DNA of 64,000 nt from Methylobacter marinus A45 (GTDB lineage Bacteria > Pseudomonadota > Gammaproteobacteria > Methylococcales > Methylomonadaceae). The notes below the pieces were generated by a model. It did not search any database and had not been told where the DNA came from. It worked only from the letters and a program-made list of their open reading frames with translations. How positions within the stretch are numbered: the stretch's first letter is position 1; each line of letters starts with the position of its first letter. Shown piece after piece: positions 19,558 to 28,022 of this stretch. Made by a program: the position numbers and the translations under genes. The stretch spans positions 776,516-840,515 of the forward strand of contig NZ_KB912877.1 in the NCBI RefSeq assembly GCF_000383855.1, read 5' to 3'.

Positions 19558-21093
19558 ATGACTGCCGAACTTTTTATTTACTCTGTCATTCAGTTACTTG
19601 GAACCGCCGGCGCATTCTTTCTTGCCTATCGGTCTTTCCAGAAACGCCGGATTCAGCTAGGCGATGAGCCGACACTGCCTCAATATTTTTCCCGCAGAAC
19701 CACCTATTGGATAGGGATCGCGACGTACTGCACGTTTATCGCGGCATCTTACTTGTTGCTCACCTCGCGGTGGCTGCCCTTGGAACCGCTGGTGACGCTC
19801 ATCGTGAAGAGCATCCGCTCGCGGGATTTGACCAGCCTGCTGAACGGACTGGACGGAAACACGATCATTCCTTTGATTGCCGCCGGACTGTTTCTTTTTT
19901 TTATCGCCTGGGAAAACAAATTTAACCCCATACTGATTTTAAGGGACAGCATCCACGACGCTTTCGCGATTCCGACCAAAGCGGTAGAAGTCTATAACGC
20001 GTTAATCACGTCGAGATTATCGGCGGTCGACGACAGCCTGAAGAGCCAAATCGCCAATCGTCTGCTGGCGCCGAGCATTGACCCGGGCGATTTCGAAAAA
20101 TCCAGCGCCACGGTCGAATACAAATGGGCGCATAACTGCCTGCTTTTCGACCAGATACAGAGCTACGCCAACCAGTCATCGTTTCGGCGTTTTTTTAACG
20201 AACCGTCGCTCAAATGGGGTGAAATCTGTATCTCCTACAACGCGATGTCTGAGAAAGTCATCGTCTGGAGAGAATCGGAACCTCACTACACCAAGACAGT
20301 AAACCTGATCAAGGAACTGGACCACCTGACCGGCCTGCTCTGTCGTCTGCTCGCCTCACTGGTCGTGTTCGGGAGCGCAAGCGAAAATGATATCTGGACA
20401 ACCGTAAAGCAACTCGGCGGCAACGTCCACGAGGCTCGCCTTAAACATACTTATAAATATATTCTGCAATTCATGGCCGCCACTTCCATCGGGGTCATAC
20501 TGGGCCGGGAGACTTCGGTGGCGCTGCACAATGCCTTCCTGTTTCCCGATGAACCGCTGGCGCACTTCGACGGCAACACCCTCCGCTGGATCGCCTATGT
20601 GATTCCGATGTATGTCCTGCCGATAGCGCTGGTCTTTATTTCACGAACGCTCGCCTTCAGGCAGCAACAGGAACATTCCGATCAAAATTATGGCTTCTAT
20701 ATGGCCATGATGATAATGGGGTTCATTGTCAGCACCACGGTATCGACGCTTGTTCTCGAGTTGACTTTCTACCGCAGGGAATCGTTCGATTTTCTGGAAA
20801 GCTTCATACAGCATATGCGCTGGGGAATCCTGCCGGCACTCATGTGCGGTTTTGTGGCTTATCGAATGGACACGCCGGTAAGCGATTCGGAAGCCCCGGG
20901 TAAACTCATTATAGCTGCCGGCTTGCGTTTTTTAGGCTGGGGATCGGTCGCCGTCATTATCATGCTGTATGCGACCGACGACATGACCGTGCCGGAGCCC
21001 AACCTGCGTTTCACCATTGTTGGCACATCCTTCTTCGTGATCGGTCTGTTGGGAGCGGCTGCCCGTTTCAAAACGGCAGGGCCTGATGATTAG
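19558..21093 (+). CDS. Polytopic membrane protein of unknown function
   Basis: A 511-residue protein I do not recognise. Three hydrophobic segments lie in the first ~110 residues (ELFIYSVIQLLGTAGAFF, IGIATYCTFIAASYLLL, TIIPLIAAGLFLFFIAW). A ~210-residue soluble stretch follows, then about six more segments in the last 200 residues. The soluble part lies between helices 3 and 4 and has no obvious catalytic motif. ATG 19558 is taken as the start, with AGGAG about 10 bases before it; a TTG at 19528 would add ten residues. Single-gene unit; the downstream rtcB converges on it. Confidence 0.75.
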   Translation: MTAELFIYSVIQLLGTAGAFFLAYRSFQKRRIQLGDEPTLPQYFSRRTTYWIGIATYCTFIAASYLLLTSRWLPLEPLVTLIVKSIRSRDLTSLLNGLDGNTIIPLIAAGLFLFFIAWENKFNPILILRDSIHDAFAIPTKAVEVYNALITSRLSAVDDSLKSQIANRLLAPSIDPGDFEKSSATVEYKWAHNCLLFDQIQSYANQSSFRRFFNEPSLKWGEICISYNAMSEKVIVWRESEPHYTKTVNLIKELDHLTGLLCRLLASLVVFGSASENDIWTTVKQLGGNVHEARLKHTYKYILQFMAATSIGVILGRETSVALHNAFLFPDEPLAHFDGNTLRWIAYVIPMYVLPIALVFISRTLAFRQQQEHSDQNYGFYMAMMIMGFIVSTTVSTLVLELTFYRRESFDFLESFIQHMRWGILPALMCGFVAYRMDTPVSDSEAPGKLIIAAGLRFLGWGSVAVIIMLYATDDMTVPEPNLRFTIVGTSFFVIGLLGAAARFKTAGPDD

Positions 21094-21331
21094 GATTAGC
21101 CGTTTCATGCTTGTGATTGCATTCCGGGAAGGCGTCATCTGATGTGATGCAGCGCTGCAGGGTCGAATTGACTTGCCCCTGTTGGGTACTCGAGCCGAGG
21201 CGCGCTGTAAACGACCGGATTGTTGTTTCGTGCGAATACCCCATTAAATTTAGCGGCGGTTACACGGATTCTTATACGCTTCTGCCAAATCGACAACTGA
21301 TTTCAGTATCATGGACAGTCACAAGCAGCTC

Positions 21332-21378
21332 AAAAATCGGGGCGGATATGCGGCACACTTGTCCGCATATCCGCCCCG
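21332..21378 (-). terminator. Rho-independent terminator of rtcB
   Basis: A perfect 16-bp stem (21338-21353 with 21363-21378, CGGGGCGGATATGCGG and its complement) with a 9-base loop. On the minus strand it is followed by ATTTTTG. It lies about 40 bases past the rtcB stop codon. The stem could also end transcripts from the convergent membrane protein gene, though the plus strand lacks a T run. Confidence 0.88.
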
Positions 21379-21416
21379 CTGATGTTAACGTTGATTGGCA
21401 AAAGGCCGTCGACACC

Positions 21417-22613
21417 CTACCCTTTAATGCACAGTACCTGCTTCAAGGTATGAACCACTTCCACCAGGTCGCTTTGATTCGCCATGACGGTATCGATGTC
21501 CTTATAGGCGCCGGGCAGCTCATCAAGAATGCCCTTGTCCTTACGGCACTCCACGCCTGCGGTTTGCTCCTCGGCATGGCGTTCGCTGAATTGCTGCTTG
21601 GCGGCATTGCGGCTCATGCGCCGGCCCGCGCCGTGCGAGCTGGAACAAAACGACTGGGGATTGCCTTTACCGCGCACGATATAGGATTTGGCGCCCATAC
21701 TCCCGGGAATAATCCCCAATTCGCCTTCTCCGGCACGAACCGCGCCTTTGCGCGTCACCCAAACCCAAGCATCGAAATGCCGCTCACGCGCCACATAATT
21801 GTGATGACAATTCACGGCTTCCTTGGTGATGCCGAACTTGGGCAGTTTTTTACGCAAAGCCTCGACGATTAAATACATCATCTCGCGCCGGTTGGCCTCA
21901 GCATAATCCTGCGCCCACGCCACGGCTTGCAGATAATCGTCGTAGTGATCCGCGCCTTCGCTGAAGTAAGCCAAGTCCTTGTCCGGCAGATGATGCAGAT
22001 GCCGTCCCATATCCTTGCGAGCCAATGCGATAAAGTATTCACCGATGGAATTACCTATGCCGCGGCTGCCGGAATGCAGCATCACCCAGACGTCTTGATT
22101 TTCATCCAGGCATAACTCGATGAAATGATTGCCGCCGCCCAGGGTGCCGATTTGGCGTATCCAGGTCTGATACGGCTTTTTCTGCATGGCATACAGCTTG
22201 GGATGCTTTTGCAAGATCGCGTGCATGCCGCCGGACAAGGCGCGTATGGTCGATTCCCGAGCCCTGTCCTGTTTGTGCATCGCAAAACCGACCGGAATGG
22301 CCGACTCGATATGCAAACGCAGGCCGCGCAGATTATCCGGCAAGTCCTTGGCTTTGATCGACAACCTCAATGCATTCATGCCGCAACCGATATCGACGCC
22401 GACGGCCGCCGGAATTATCGCGCCGACAGTCGGAATCACCGAACCGACAGTCGCGCCTTTGCCCAGATGCACATCCGGCATCACCGCGATATGACTATGC
22501 ACAAACGGCATTTGCGACAAGTTATACAACTGCTGCATCGCCTCATGCTCGATATCGTCGGTATAAATTTTGACCGGGACTTTGCCTTTGGTCATGATGC
22601 GTTTTATCGGCAT
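21417..22613 (-). CDS. rtcB: RNA-splicing ligase RtcB
   Basis: A 398-residue RtcB that joins RNA 2',3'-cyclic phosphate or 3'-phosphate ends to 5'-OH ends with GTP and Mn2+. Metal and guanylate residues are visible in AVGVDIGCGMNAL, GTLGGGNHFIEL, HSGSRGIG, NCHHNYV and SSSHGAGRRMSR, the last carrying the guanylated histidine. Length is normal for the bacterial form. It overlaps the upstream RbfA-like gene by 10 bases, so both are made together in RNA repair or ribosome recovery. Confidence 0.95.
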   Translation of the reverse strand: MPIKRIMTKGKVPVKIYTDDIEHEAMQQLYNLSQMPFVHSHIAVMPDVHLGKGATVGSVIPTVGAIIPAAVGVDIGCGMNALRLSIKAKDLPDNLRGLRLHIESAIPVGFAMHKQDRARESTIRALSGGMHAILQKHPKLYAMQKKPYQTWIRQIGTLGGGNHFIELCLDENQDVWVMLHSGSRGIGNSIGEYFIALARKDMGRHLHHLPDKDLAYFSEGADHYDDYLQAVAWAQDYAEANRREMMYLIVEALRKKLPKFGITKEAVNCHHNYVARERHFDAWVWVTRKGAVRAGEGELGIIPGSMGAKSYIVRGKGNPQSFCSSSHGAGRRMSRNAAKQQFSERHAEEQTAGVECRKDKGILDELPGAYKDIDTVMANQSDLVEVVHTLKQVLCIKG

Positions 22614-23032
22614 GGCACAGCCTCCCCGGACAATCCGCTGACATATTCAAGGCTCAAGAGCGGCATACGCTTGCGGTGGAAATTACGCGCCAGTTCGGTG
22701 CGCAACCAGGATTGGCCGCCTGCTAACGCTTGCTCTACCTGAGAATCCGGATCTGATCCGTAAGCATCGGTCAGTACGATATGCAAACGCCGGCCGTTAT
22801 CGAGCAAATCGACTGATACGATGCGCAAATCACGCAGCAACGGATTCGCGGCTTCACTCGCCAAAATCAATGGCAGGATTCTTTCCGCTTCCCGGCAAAT
22901 CCGCCTGTCCTGATGTAATGATGAGCGTGTTTTCCGTCCGCGCTTTTCCAGACGCGGATCGATACCATCTTCGGCACGCCACTGTGCACATAGCTGCGCA
23001 GCAACGTCCCGCCAACGGTTTGATGTATTCAT
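22604..23032 (-). CDS. RbfA-like protein partnered with RtcB
   Basis: A 142-residue protein with RbfA-like features: an N-terminal basic helix, then EAERILPLILASEAANPLLR, LRIVSVDLLDNGRRLHIVLT and a final LRTELARNFHRKRMPLLSLEY. Genuine RbfA binds 16S rRNA during 30S maturation. This copy is encoded in an operon with RtcB rather than with infB/truB, so a role in repairing or checking cleaved rRNA is plausible but inferred. ATG 23032 (MNTSNRW) was chosen; the frame extends to 23086 with no better site. Confidence 0.6.
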   Translation of the reverse strand: MNTSNRWRDVAAQLCAQWRAEDGIDPRLEKRGRKTRSSLHQDRRICREAERILPLILASEAANPLLRDLRIVSVDLLDNGRRLHIVLTDAYGSDPDSQVEQALAGGQSWLRTELARNFHRKRMPLLSLEYVSGLSGEAVPCR

Positions 23033-23543
23033 AAATAACTCCCAATGCCGTGTAAAACGAGGGCAAAACAAAGCCCGCAACGCCACGGCGTCGATTAAAA
23101 AAGATGAGTAGTTTGGGAGCCCGGTCCGTACGAACCGAAAGAAGTGTTACCGGTGGGAAACGGACGCGAGGCTCAAGCATGCTGCAATATCGGACATCGA
23201 CTGGGCCTCCTATGGTTGATGGTTAATAAAGCGCCGCATTTTATACGTTAGCGGGAGTTTGTCAAGTTTCAGATAAAACCTGCTGGAAATGCTGTTCTCT
23301 TGCGATAAGCATTGGCAAAAACCGGGCTTTTTGTTCATTTGTATTAAGAACTGATGTTACGCAATAGTTAATTATTGGCAGGCACTCCACCTTGCCACCT
23401 ATCAGTTTAAGGTAAAATAATGCCCTTAGGTGACTTTGATCTGAAGAAAACCATGGGGTCTCAAAAAAGATTAGCGGAAGAAGTGCAGCGAGGGCTTGGC
23501 GATGCCTTGACGAAACTGCGTAAGTGGTAAGTTTCGCAAACAA
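23033..23543. other. Intergenic region, no gene supported
   Basis: The promoter for the RbfA-like/rtcB pair should be here. A short open frame 23419-23529 (36 codons, beginning MPLGDFDLKK) has no ribosome binding site I trust. A TGATGTTACGCA element near 23350 is the reverse of a motif seen at 268, 19138 and 62207. Nothing else recognised. Confidence 0.5.
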
Positions 23544-23566
23544 TTAGATACACAATGTGTATCTAA
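23544..23566. promoter_or_regulatory. Palindromic operator of the toxin-antitoxin operon
   Basis: A perfect inverted repeat: arms TTAGATACAC and GTGTATCTAA around an AAT spacer, 42 bases before the antitoxin start and beside TATGCT, a possible -10. DUF1778 antitoxins of TacA type are known to repress their own operons by binding such palindromes through a ribbon-helix-helix domain. The autoregulation here is inferred from position and symmetry. Confidence 0.8.
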
Positions 23567-23608
23567 TATGCTAGGATCAGCAGGTTAAAATTTTTCAACG
23601 AGGTTGCC

Positions 23609-23896
23609 ATGCCTAATAACCAAACGACGACTGATGCACAAACCCAGGCCGTTAATCTGCGCGTTCGCAGCGACATTCGTTCATTGATCGACCGGGCGGC
23701 AAAGTCTCAAGGCAAGACTCGCTCCGAGTTCATGATCGATGCTGCACGGCGCGCCGCGGAAGAATCCTTGCTCGATCAAACACTGGTGCGGGTTGACCAC
23801 AAAACCTATGATTATTTTCTGGAAGTTCTCGACCGACCGCCAAGCGGCGATGGCTTTGAACGGCTGATGTCCGCTAAAAAGCCCTGGCAGGAATAA
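23609..23896 (+). CDS. tacA: DUF1778 (TacA-type) antitoxin
   Basis: A 95-residue DUF1778 protein. The ribbon-helix-helix DNA-binding part (about 12-60) has VNLRVRSDIRSLIDRAAKSQ and GKTRSEFMIDAARRAAEES. The C-terminal tail after DQTLVRVD wraps the toxin (FLEVLDRPPS is the family hallmark). It neutralises the acetyltransferase toxin next door and represses transcription. The stop shares a base with the toxin start (TAATG). Confidence 0.92.
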   Translation: MPNNQTTTDAQTQAVNLRVRSDIRSLIDRAAKSQGKTRSEFMIDAARRAAEESLLDQTLVRVDHKTYDYFLEVLDRPPSGDGFERLMSAKKPWQE

Positions 23897-24393
23897 TGCT
23901 AACCGCACCGGTTCTACTTTCGACCGAACATCAGCTTGACGACTTTGCCTGCGGTGTCGATAGCCTGGATGACTGGCTCAAGCGGCGGGCCTACCCAAAC
24001 CAGATCAGCGGCGCATCGCGTACCTATGTCGTAGCCGAAGGAAAAAGAATTGTCGGCTATTACTGCCTTGCCTCCGGTGCGCTGGCGCTGAACCATGCAC
24101 CGGCCTCGCTGCGCCGCAATATGCCGGATCCCGTGCCTATCGCCGTTCTCGGCCGTCTTGCCGTCGACCAATCCTGGCAAGGCCGCGGCGTCGGCGTTGC
24201 TCTGCTGCAAGACGCCGTGCTGCGCACGATACAAGCAAGCGATATTCTTGGCATACGCGGCCTTCTGGTGCATGTCTTGTCCGTTGAAGCCAAGGCTTTC
24301 TATGAACACCATGGCTTTGTGGCCTCGCCGGCGCAACCGATGACATTGATTTTGTCGTTAAAGCGAAAAGCTCCGGGCTACGGCAAAAAATGA
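23896..24393 (+). CDS. tacT: GNAT acetyltransferase toxin (TacT type)
   Basis: A 165-residue GNAT toxin. The TacT signature LLSTEHQLDDFACGVDSLDDW comes near the N-terminus. The acetyl-CoA site VLGRLAVDQSWQGRGVGVAL follows at about 86-105, and the late AKAFYEHHGFVA tyrosine region is present. TacT-like toxins acetylate the amino group of charged aminoacyl-tRNAs and stop translation. Full length with no visible active-site loss, so likely functional with its antitoxin. Confidence 0.92.
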   Translation: MLTAPVLLSTEHQLDDFACGVDSLDDWLKRRAYPNQISGASRTYVVAEGKRIVGYYCLASGALALNHAPASLRRNMPDPVPIAVLGRLAVDQSWQGRGVGVALLQDAVLRTIQASDILGIRGLLVHVLSVEAKAFYEHHGFVASPAQPMTLILSLKRKAPGYGKK

Positions 24394-24950
24394 AGCGGAA
24401 ACACATAATGCCGGATTCAGAAAACTTGAGAGCCTCAAACGCCCATCCAGCGATCCCCACAGAACTGGCTCCGCTTTTTAGCGACATCGCCGTCATCGTC
24501 CAGCAAGTACAACAGGCGGTCAATAGCGCGATGGTCCAGTGCTACTGGCAAATTGGCCGTTTGATTGTCGAGCATGAACAGCAGGGACAAGCCCGTGCCG
24601 CTTATGGCAAACAGCAACTGCAAGCGCTTTCAGAGTATTTGACGGCAGTATTCAGCAAGGGTTTTGACCAGCAATCTGCGTAATATGCGCTTTTACTTCT
24701 GTTTTCCAAATTGTGACGCAGTGAGTCACAAATTAAGTTGGACGCATTATAGAAAGCTGATTCGCATTGAAAATCCAAACCCAGGAATTGGTACCAGAAG
24801 GAAGCGATCGAATAGCATTGGAGCGCCCGAGCGCTGGAACGGCAGGTCAACAAACTTTTGAAAGAGCGGTCGTGTAGGGGCTATAGGCGGGCGATTCTGG
24901 AGCCCTACGCCGCTGCCCTCGTGGCACAGTTATCCCAACACCCGTTGATG
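24390..24950 (+). pseudogene. Broken DUF1016/YhcG-type nuclease gene
   Basis: The frame opens intact for about 90 residues: LFSDIAVIVQQVQQAVNSAM and CYWQIGRLIVEHEQQGQARA, the N-terminal domain of YhcG-like PD-(D/E)XK nucleases. A frame change near 24665 leads to TSNLRNMRFYFCFPNCDAV and KLSWTHYRKLIRIENPN. Another leads to WYQKEAIE, a stop, and HWSARALERQVNKLLKERS. The rest of the catalytic domain is missing. It overlaps the toxin stop by 4 bases. Clearly inactive as read. Confidence 0.8.
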
Positions 24951-25081
24951 ACGTTGAAGGGACTGCAGTTGACAGAAACGGGAATGAAGTGGCGATTATT
25001 CCGCAAGGGGTTAAGACGCGCAACTCCCCTCCTGTTTCATTTGTCGTGAATTGACAGTGCGCGTCTATTCCGCTCTACGGT

Positions 25082-26425
25082 CTATAGAACGCCTTGCGCC
25101 TGCATGGCATCGGCTACTTTCACGAAGCCGGCGACATTGGCTCCGTCGACATAGCTGAAGCTACCGTCTTCACGTTCGCCGTATTGAACGCAGACCTGGT
25201 GAATACCTCGCATGATTTCCTGCAAACGCATGTCGACTTCTGCGCGGGTCCAGGACAGTCGCATCGCGTTCTGACTCATTTCCAGTCCGGAAGTGGCCAC
25301 GCCGCCTGCATTGCTGGCTTTGCCCGGCGCATAAAGTACGTTGTTGGCTTCGAACAACTTGATCGCTTCGTTGGTAGTCGGCATATTAGCGCCTTCCGCC
25401 ACACATTTAACGCCATTTTTGATCAGAATGGCCGCGTCCACAGCATCCAGCTCGTTTTGCGTCGCGCAAGGCAGCGCTACATCGACAGGGACATTCCAAG
25501 GCTTCATGCCGGCGTGGAATTCGCTGCCGGTACGTTTGGCGTAGTCGTTGACGCGACCATAGAGGTGGTTTTTCACTTCCATCAGTTCAGCCAATTTTTC
25601 TATGGTGAAACCGTCGTTGTCCACGATGGTGCCGCTGGAATCGGATACGGTGACGACTTTGGCACCGAGTTCCATCGCTTTTTCCACCGCATACTGCGCC
25701 ACATTGCCAGAACCCGACACGCTGACGCGCAAACCGTCAAACGACATGCCTTTGCGTTTCAGCATTTCCTCGGCAAAATAGACCGTGCCATAGCCGGTTG
25801 CTTCCGGACGGATCAAGGAGCCGCCGAAACTCAGGCCCTTACCTGTGAACACGCAGTCGGCGCGATTGCTGAGCTTTTTCATCATGCCGGCCATATAGCC
25901 AACTTCGCGTCCGCCTACGCCAATGTCGCCCGCAGGTACATCGGTATCAGGGCCGACATGCCGAAACAGTTCGGTCACGAACGCCTGGCAGAAGCGCATT
26001 ACTTCGCCCGGGCTTTTGCCTTTGGGATCAAAATCGGAACCGCCTTTGCCACCGCCCATTGGTAAGGTGGTCAGCGCGTTCTTGAAAGTTTGTTCGAAAG
26101 CCAGGAATTTTAGGATCGACAAGTTGACCGATGGATGGAAACGCAAGCCGCCTTTATAGGGGCCAATAGCCATGTTGTGCTGAATGCGGTAGCCGCGGTT
26201 GACTTGCACTTTGCCGTGGTCATCGACCCAAGATACCCGGAACATGACGATGCGCTCTGGCTCGACCAGCCGGTCAAGCAGACCATTTTCAGCGTATTTA
26301 GGAAAACGCGAAATAAAGGGCCACAGGCTCTCCATCACCTCCGTCACTGCCTGGAGAAATTCAGTCTGACCAGGATTAAGTTCGGCTACGTGAGTCAGAA
26401 ATTCATTACAGCTTTTGTATTTCAT
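25082..26425 (-). CDS. gdhA: NADP-dependent glutamate dehydrogenase
   Basis: A 447-residue hexameric-type glutamate dehydrogenase interconverting 2-oxoglutarate plus ammonia and glutamate. It has the catalytic-lysine region TLPMGGGKGGSDFDPKGKS, VPAGDIGVGGREVGYM and the dinucleotide site VSGSGNVAQYAVEKAMELG. The ending, FVKVADAMQAQGVL, is typical of gammaproteobacterial GdhA. Single gene with normal length; it is an ammonia-assimilation enzyme. No clear terminator seen after it. Confidence 0.96.
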   Translation of the reverse strand: MKYKSCNEFLTHVAELNPGQTEFLQAVTEVMESLWPFISRFPKYAENGLLDRLVEPERIVMFRVSWVDDHGKVQVNRGYRIQHNMAIGPYKGGLRFHPSVNLSILKFLAFEQTFKNALTTLPMGGGKGGSDFDPKGKSPGEVMRFCQAFVTELFRHVGPDTDVPAGDIGVGGREVGYMAGMMKKLSNRADCVFTGKGLSFGGSLIRPEATGYGTVYFAEEMLKRKGMSFDGLRVSVSGSGNVAQYAVEKAMELGAKVVTVSDSSGTIVDNDGFTIEKLAELMEVKNHLYGRVNDYAKRTGSEFHAGMKPWNVPVDVALPCATQNELDAVDAAILIKNGVKCVAEGANMPTTNEAIKLFEANNVLYAPGKASNAGGVATSGLEMSQNAMRLSWTRAEVDMRLQEIMRGIHQVCVQYGEREDGSFSYVDGANVAGFVKVADAMQAQGVL

Positions 26426-26691
26426 TAATGCATTGCCTCAATTTAGTGGGCTTGTTAATAATTAATAATGTTGCTTATGGCGCATAAGCTCATCAATTTT
26501 ACATTATTTAACTTCTGAAATTTTAATTGATCCAGGGTCGCGAATTCATAACGGGATCCGTACGCATATCTAAGAATCTGTTCAATATCTGCTGAGAGAG
26601 GTTGGTGATAGCGGGTGCGACATTTGGAAAGTGAAGAAGAAAAAATGGTAGTTGGCAGAAATCTCAGGACTTGGGGCCCAGAATCAACTCT

Positions 26692-26937
26692 CTTTACCGG
26701 GATCATCTGCACTGGACGGGATTGGCGAAGGACGGCAAAAGCCTGATCATTACCAGCATGTGCCCTGACCTCGGCTCGCTGGGCTGATACGAAGAATGGA
26801 TTTCCTATCAGAATCCTCAGGTCGAGTGGCAGGAGCCCTTGAGCCTGGGTGACACCGTCAATACCGCAGGCGAAGACATGTGCAGGACTTTCACGCCGGA
26901 CGGCGAAGTTTTCAGGTGGCTGGGGGTCCGCGGGCCG
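26692..26937 (+). pseudogene. PD40 beta-propeller protein remnant
   Basis: The plus strand reads YRDHLHWTGLAKDGKSLIIT and SMCPDLGSLG, a stop, then YEEWISYQNPQVEWQEPLSL and GDTVNTAGEDMCRTFTPDGE. The order W..P..LG..VNT.G.. C..FTPDG is the WD40-like (PD40) beta-propeller repeat. It has no start and one internal stop, so it is a leftover piece. The bases between gdhA and this fragment contain nothing else recognisable. Confidence 0.6.
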
Positions 26938-26968
26938 CTTAGTAATGGGCATGGAATAAATCAGGGAA

Positions 26969-27066
26969 TTGTAGGTGCGAATTCATTTATGCCTTATGGA
27001 CTTGTGCCCTTCAGGGTATTCGCACTGTGCGAATACCCTGAAGGGCACAAGTGAATTCGCACCTAC
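26969..27066. repeat. Long nested REP palindrome
   Basis: The outer arms TGTAGGTGCGAATTCA and TGAATTCGCACCTACA enclose an inner inverted repeat (CTTGTGCCCTTCAGGGTATT with its complement). The whole ~97 bp could extrude as a cruciform. It is the most complete copy of the palindrome family seen in this window. Confidence 0.85.
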
Positions 27067-27148
27067 ACTGGAAATTCATCCGTGCACTTGAGGAAGTTAT
27101 TTTATGCGCGTTCCTTAGAAAATTTAGCGCGATAGAAGGAGCTGAGGC

Positions 27149-27250
27149 ATGAAGCTATTGGTCACGAATGATGGGCTTTCTTCAGCAGTCGAAAAAGATG
27201 TACGCTATGTGTACTATAGATCCATCCTTCCCAGTGCCTTATGGAGGTAA
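27149..27250 (+). CDS. Possible 33-residue leader peptide
   Basis: The frame MKLLVTNDGLSSAVEKDVRY continues to SALWR and stops at 27250. AAGGAG lies about 8 bases before its ATG. The TAA stop lies in the GGAGGTAA sequence that is also the ribosome binding site of the next gene, so translation of the two would be coupled. No family recognised. It could be a leader peptide or the remnant of an older gene. Confidence 0.4.
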   Translation: MKLLVTNDGLSSAVEKDVRYVYYRSILPSALWR

Positions 27251-27253
27251 ACA

Positions 27254-27727
27254 ATGAGCAATCCATCAACTACGGAATACCTGTCGGTTCATGAGTTTTT
27301 CTGCGACCTCCCTGATGATGTCCTGAAATTTCTGTCCGAATGTTCGAGCATATACGAAATCAAAAAGGGGCAGATCCTGTTTCAACAAGGCGAAAAAGCA
27401 GACAAATTCTATATAGTCCGCAATGGACGTATCGCTCTACAAATCCCAGCGATAATGGGCCCGAATCTGGAGATCCAGACCCTGGGTAATGACCAAGTCT
27501 TGGGATGGTCCTGGTTGATCTCACCTTATCAATGGAGTTTTCAAGCCAGGGCCGAAGAGGACTCGGAATTGCTCCAGTTTGACGGGACTGCCATACTGGC
27601 ACGATGCGAGCAGGAACCGAAATTCGGCTATGAGCTGTTAAAGAAATTTGCCGGAATGATGTCTATGCGTCTCGAAGCGGCGCGTCAGAAGATGATGGAG
27701 GAATGGAATCCCGCCGGATTTGCCTAA
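27254..27727 (+). CDS. Cyclic nucleotide-binding (cNMP) domain protein without DNA-binding domain
   Basis: A 157-residue protein with a CRP-type beta-barrel: FFCDLPDDVLKFLSECSSIY, KKGQILFQQGEKADKFYIVR, NGRIAL, the LGNDQVLGWSWLISPY region and the long C-helix. It ends where a CRP/FNR protein would start its helix-turn-helix, so it is a sensor-only protein. The phosphate-binding RxxxA motif of true cAMP binders is not obvious, so the ligand is open. GGAGG precedes the ATG by 6 bases. Confidence 0.8.
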   Translation: MSNPSTTEYLSVHEFFCDLPDDVLKFLSECSSIYEIKKGQILFQQGEKADKFYIVRNGRIALQIPAIMGPNLEIQTLGNDQVLGWSWLISPYQWSFQARAEEDSELLQFDGTAILARCEQEPKFGYELLKKFAGMMSMRLEAARQKMMEEWNPAGFA

Positions 27728-27815
27728 GTCGCAGTCCGACCCTAACCGGTCTGTGCATTGTGTCTTTCAAATGTCCATTTAGGCTAATATTTTGGTCATT
27801 CGATAAGGGTCAGAA

Positions 27816-28022
27816 GGGGCAAGTCTAGATTCGCAGCTTTTTTTTGGAAATGAGAAATAAAAGAGCCGGGGTTATTTTATAATTCAACCCGCTCCTTTTT
27901 TTCAAAGCGAAGAGTTTTGAAACGCCCAGTACGGTAATTCCGCATGCCGGGATTTGTGAGGGGGAGCTGGCTGTTCAACCTTGATGATTAGCAACCAACA
28001 CTACCAATCTAGACCTGACCCC
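27816..28022. mobile_element. MITE-like element, copy A
   Basis: A ~207 bp non-coding unit starting GGGGCAAGTCTAGATT and ending AATCTAGACCTGACCCC, imperfect terminal inverted repeats. Inside is a terminator-like hairpin around GAGCCGGGGTT and AACCCGCTCC followed by a T run. A second copy in the same orientation lies at 31590-31806, beyond the STAND gene. It has no transposase of its own. Confidence 0.75.

Noticed and set aside
21117..21872. A 251-codon plus-strand frame crossing the rtcB 3' half
   Set aside because: Antisense to the well-conserved rtcB and spans its terminator hairpin; no recognisable protein.
23262..23543. Short frames on both strands before the toxin-antitoxin operon
   Set aside because: Neither strand shows a ribosome binding site or a recognisable protein; the region more likely holds promoters.
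26969..27066. A possible CRISPR repeat because of the strong palindrome and recurrence
   Set aside because: Copies are scattered singly over 60 kb with no regular spacers, and no cas genes are present.
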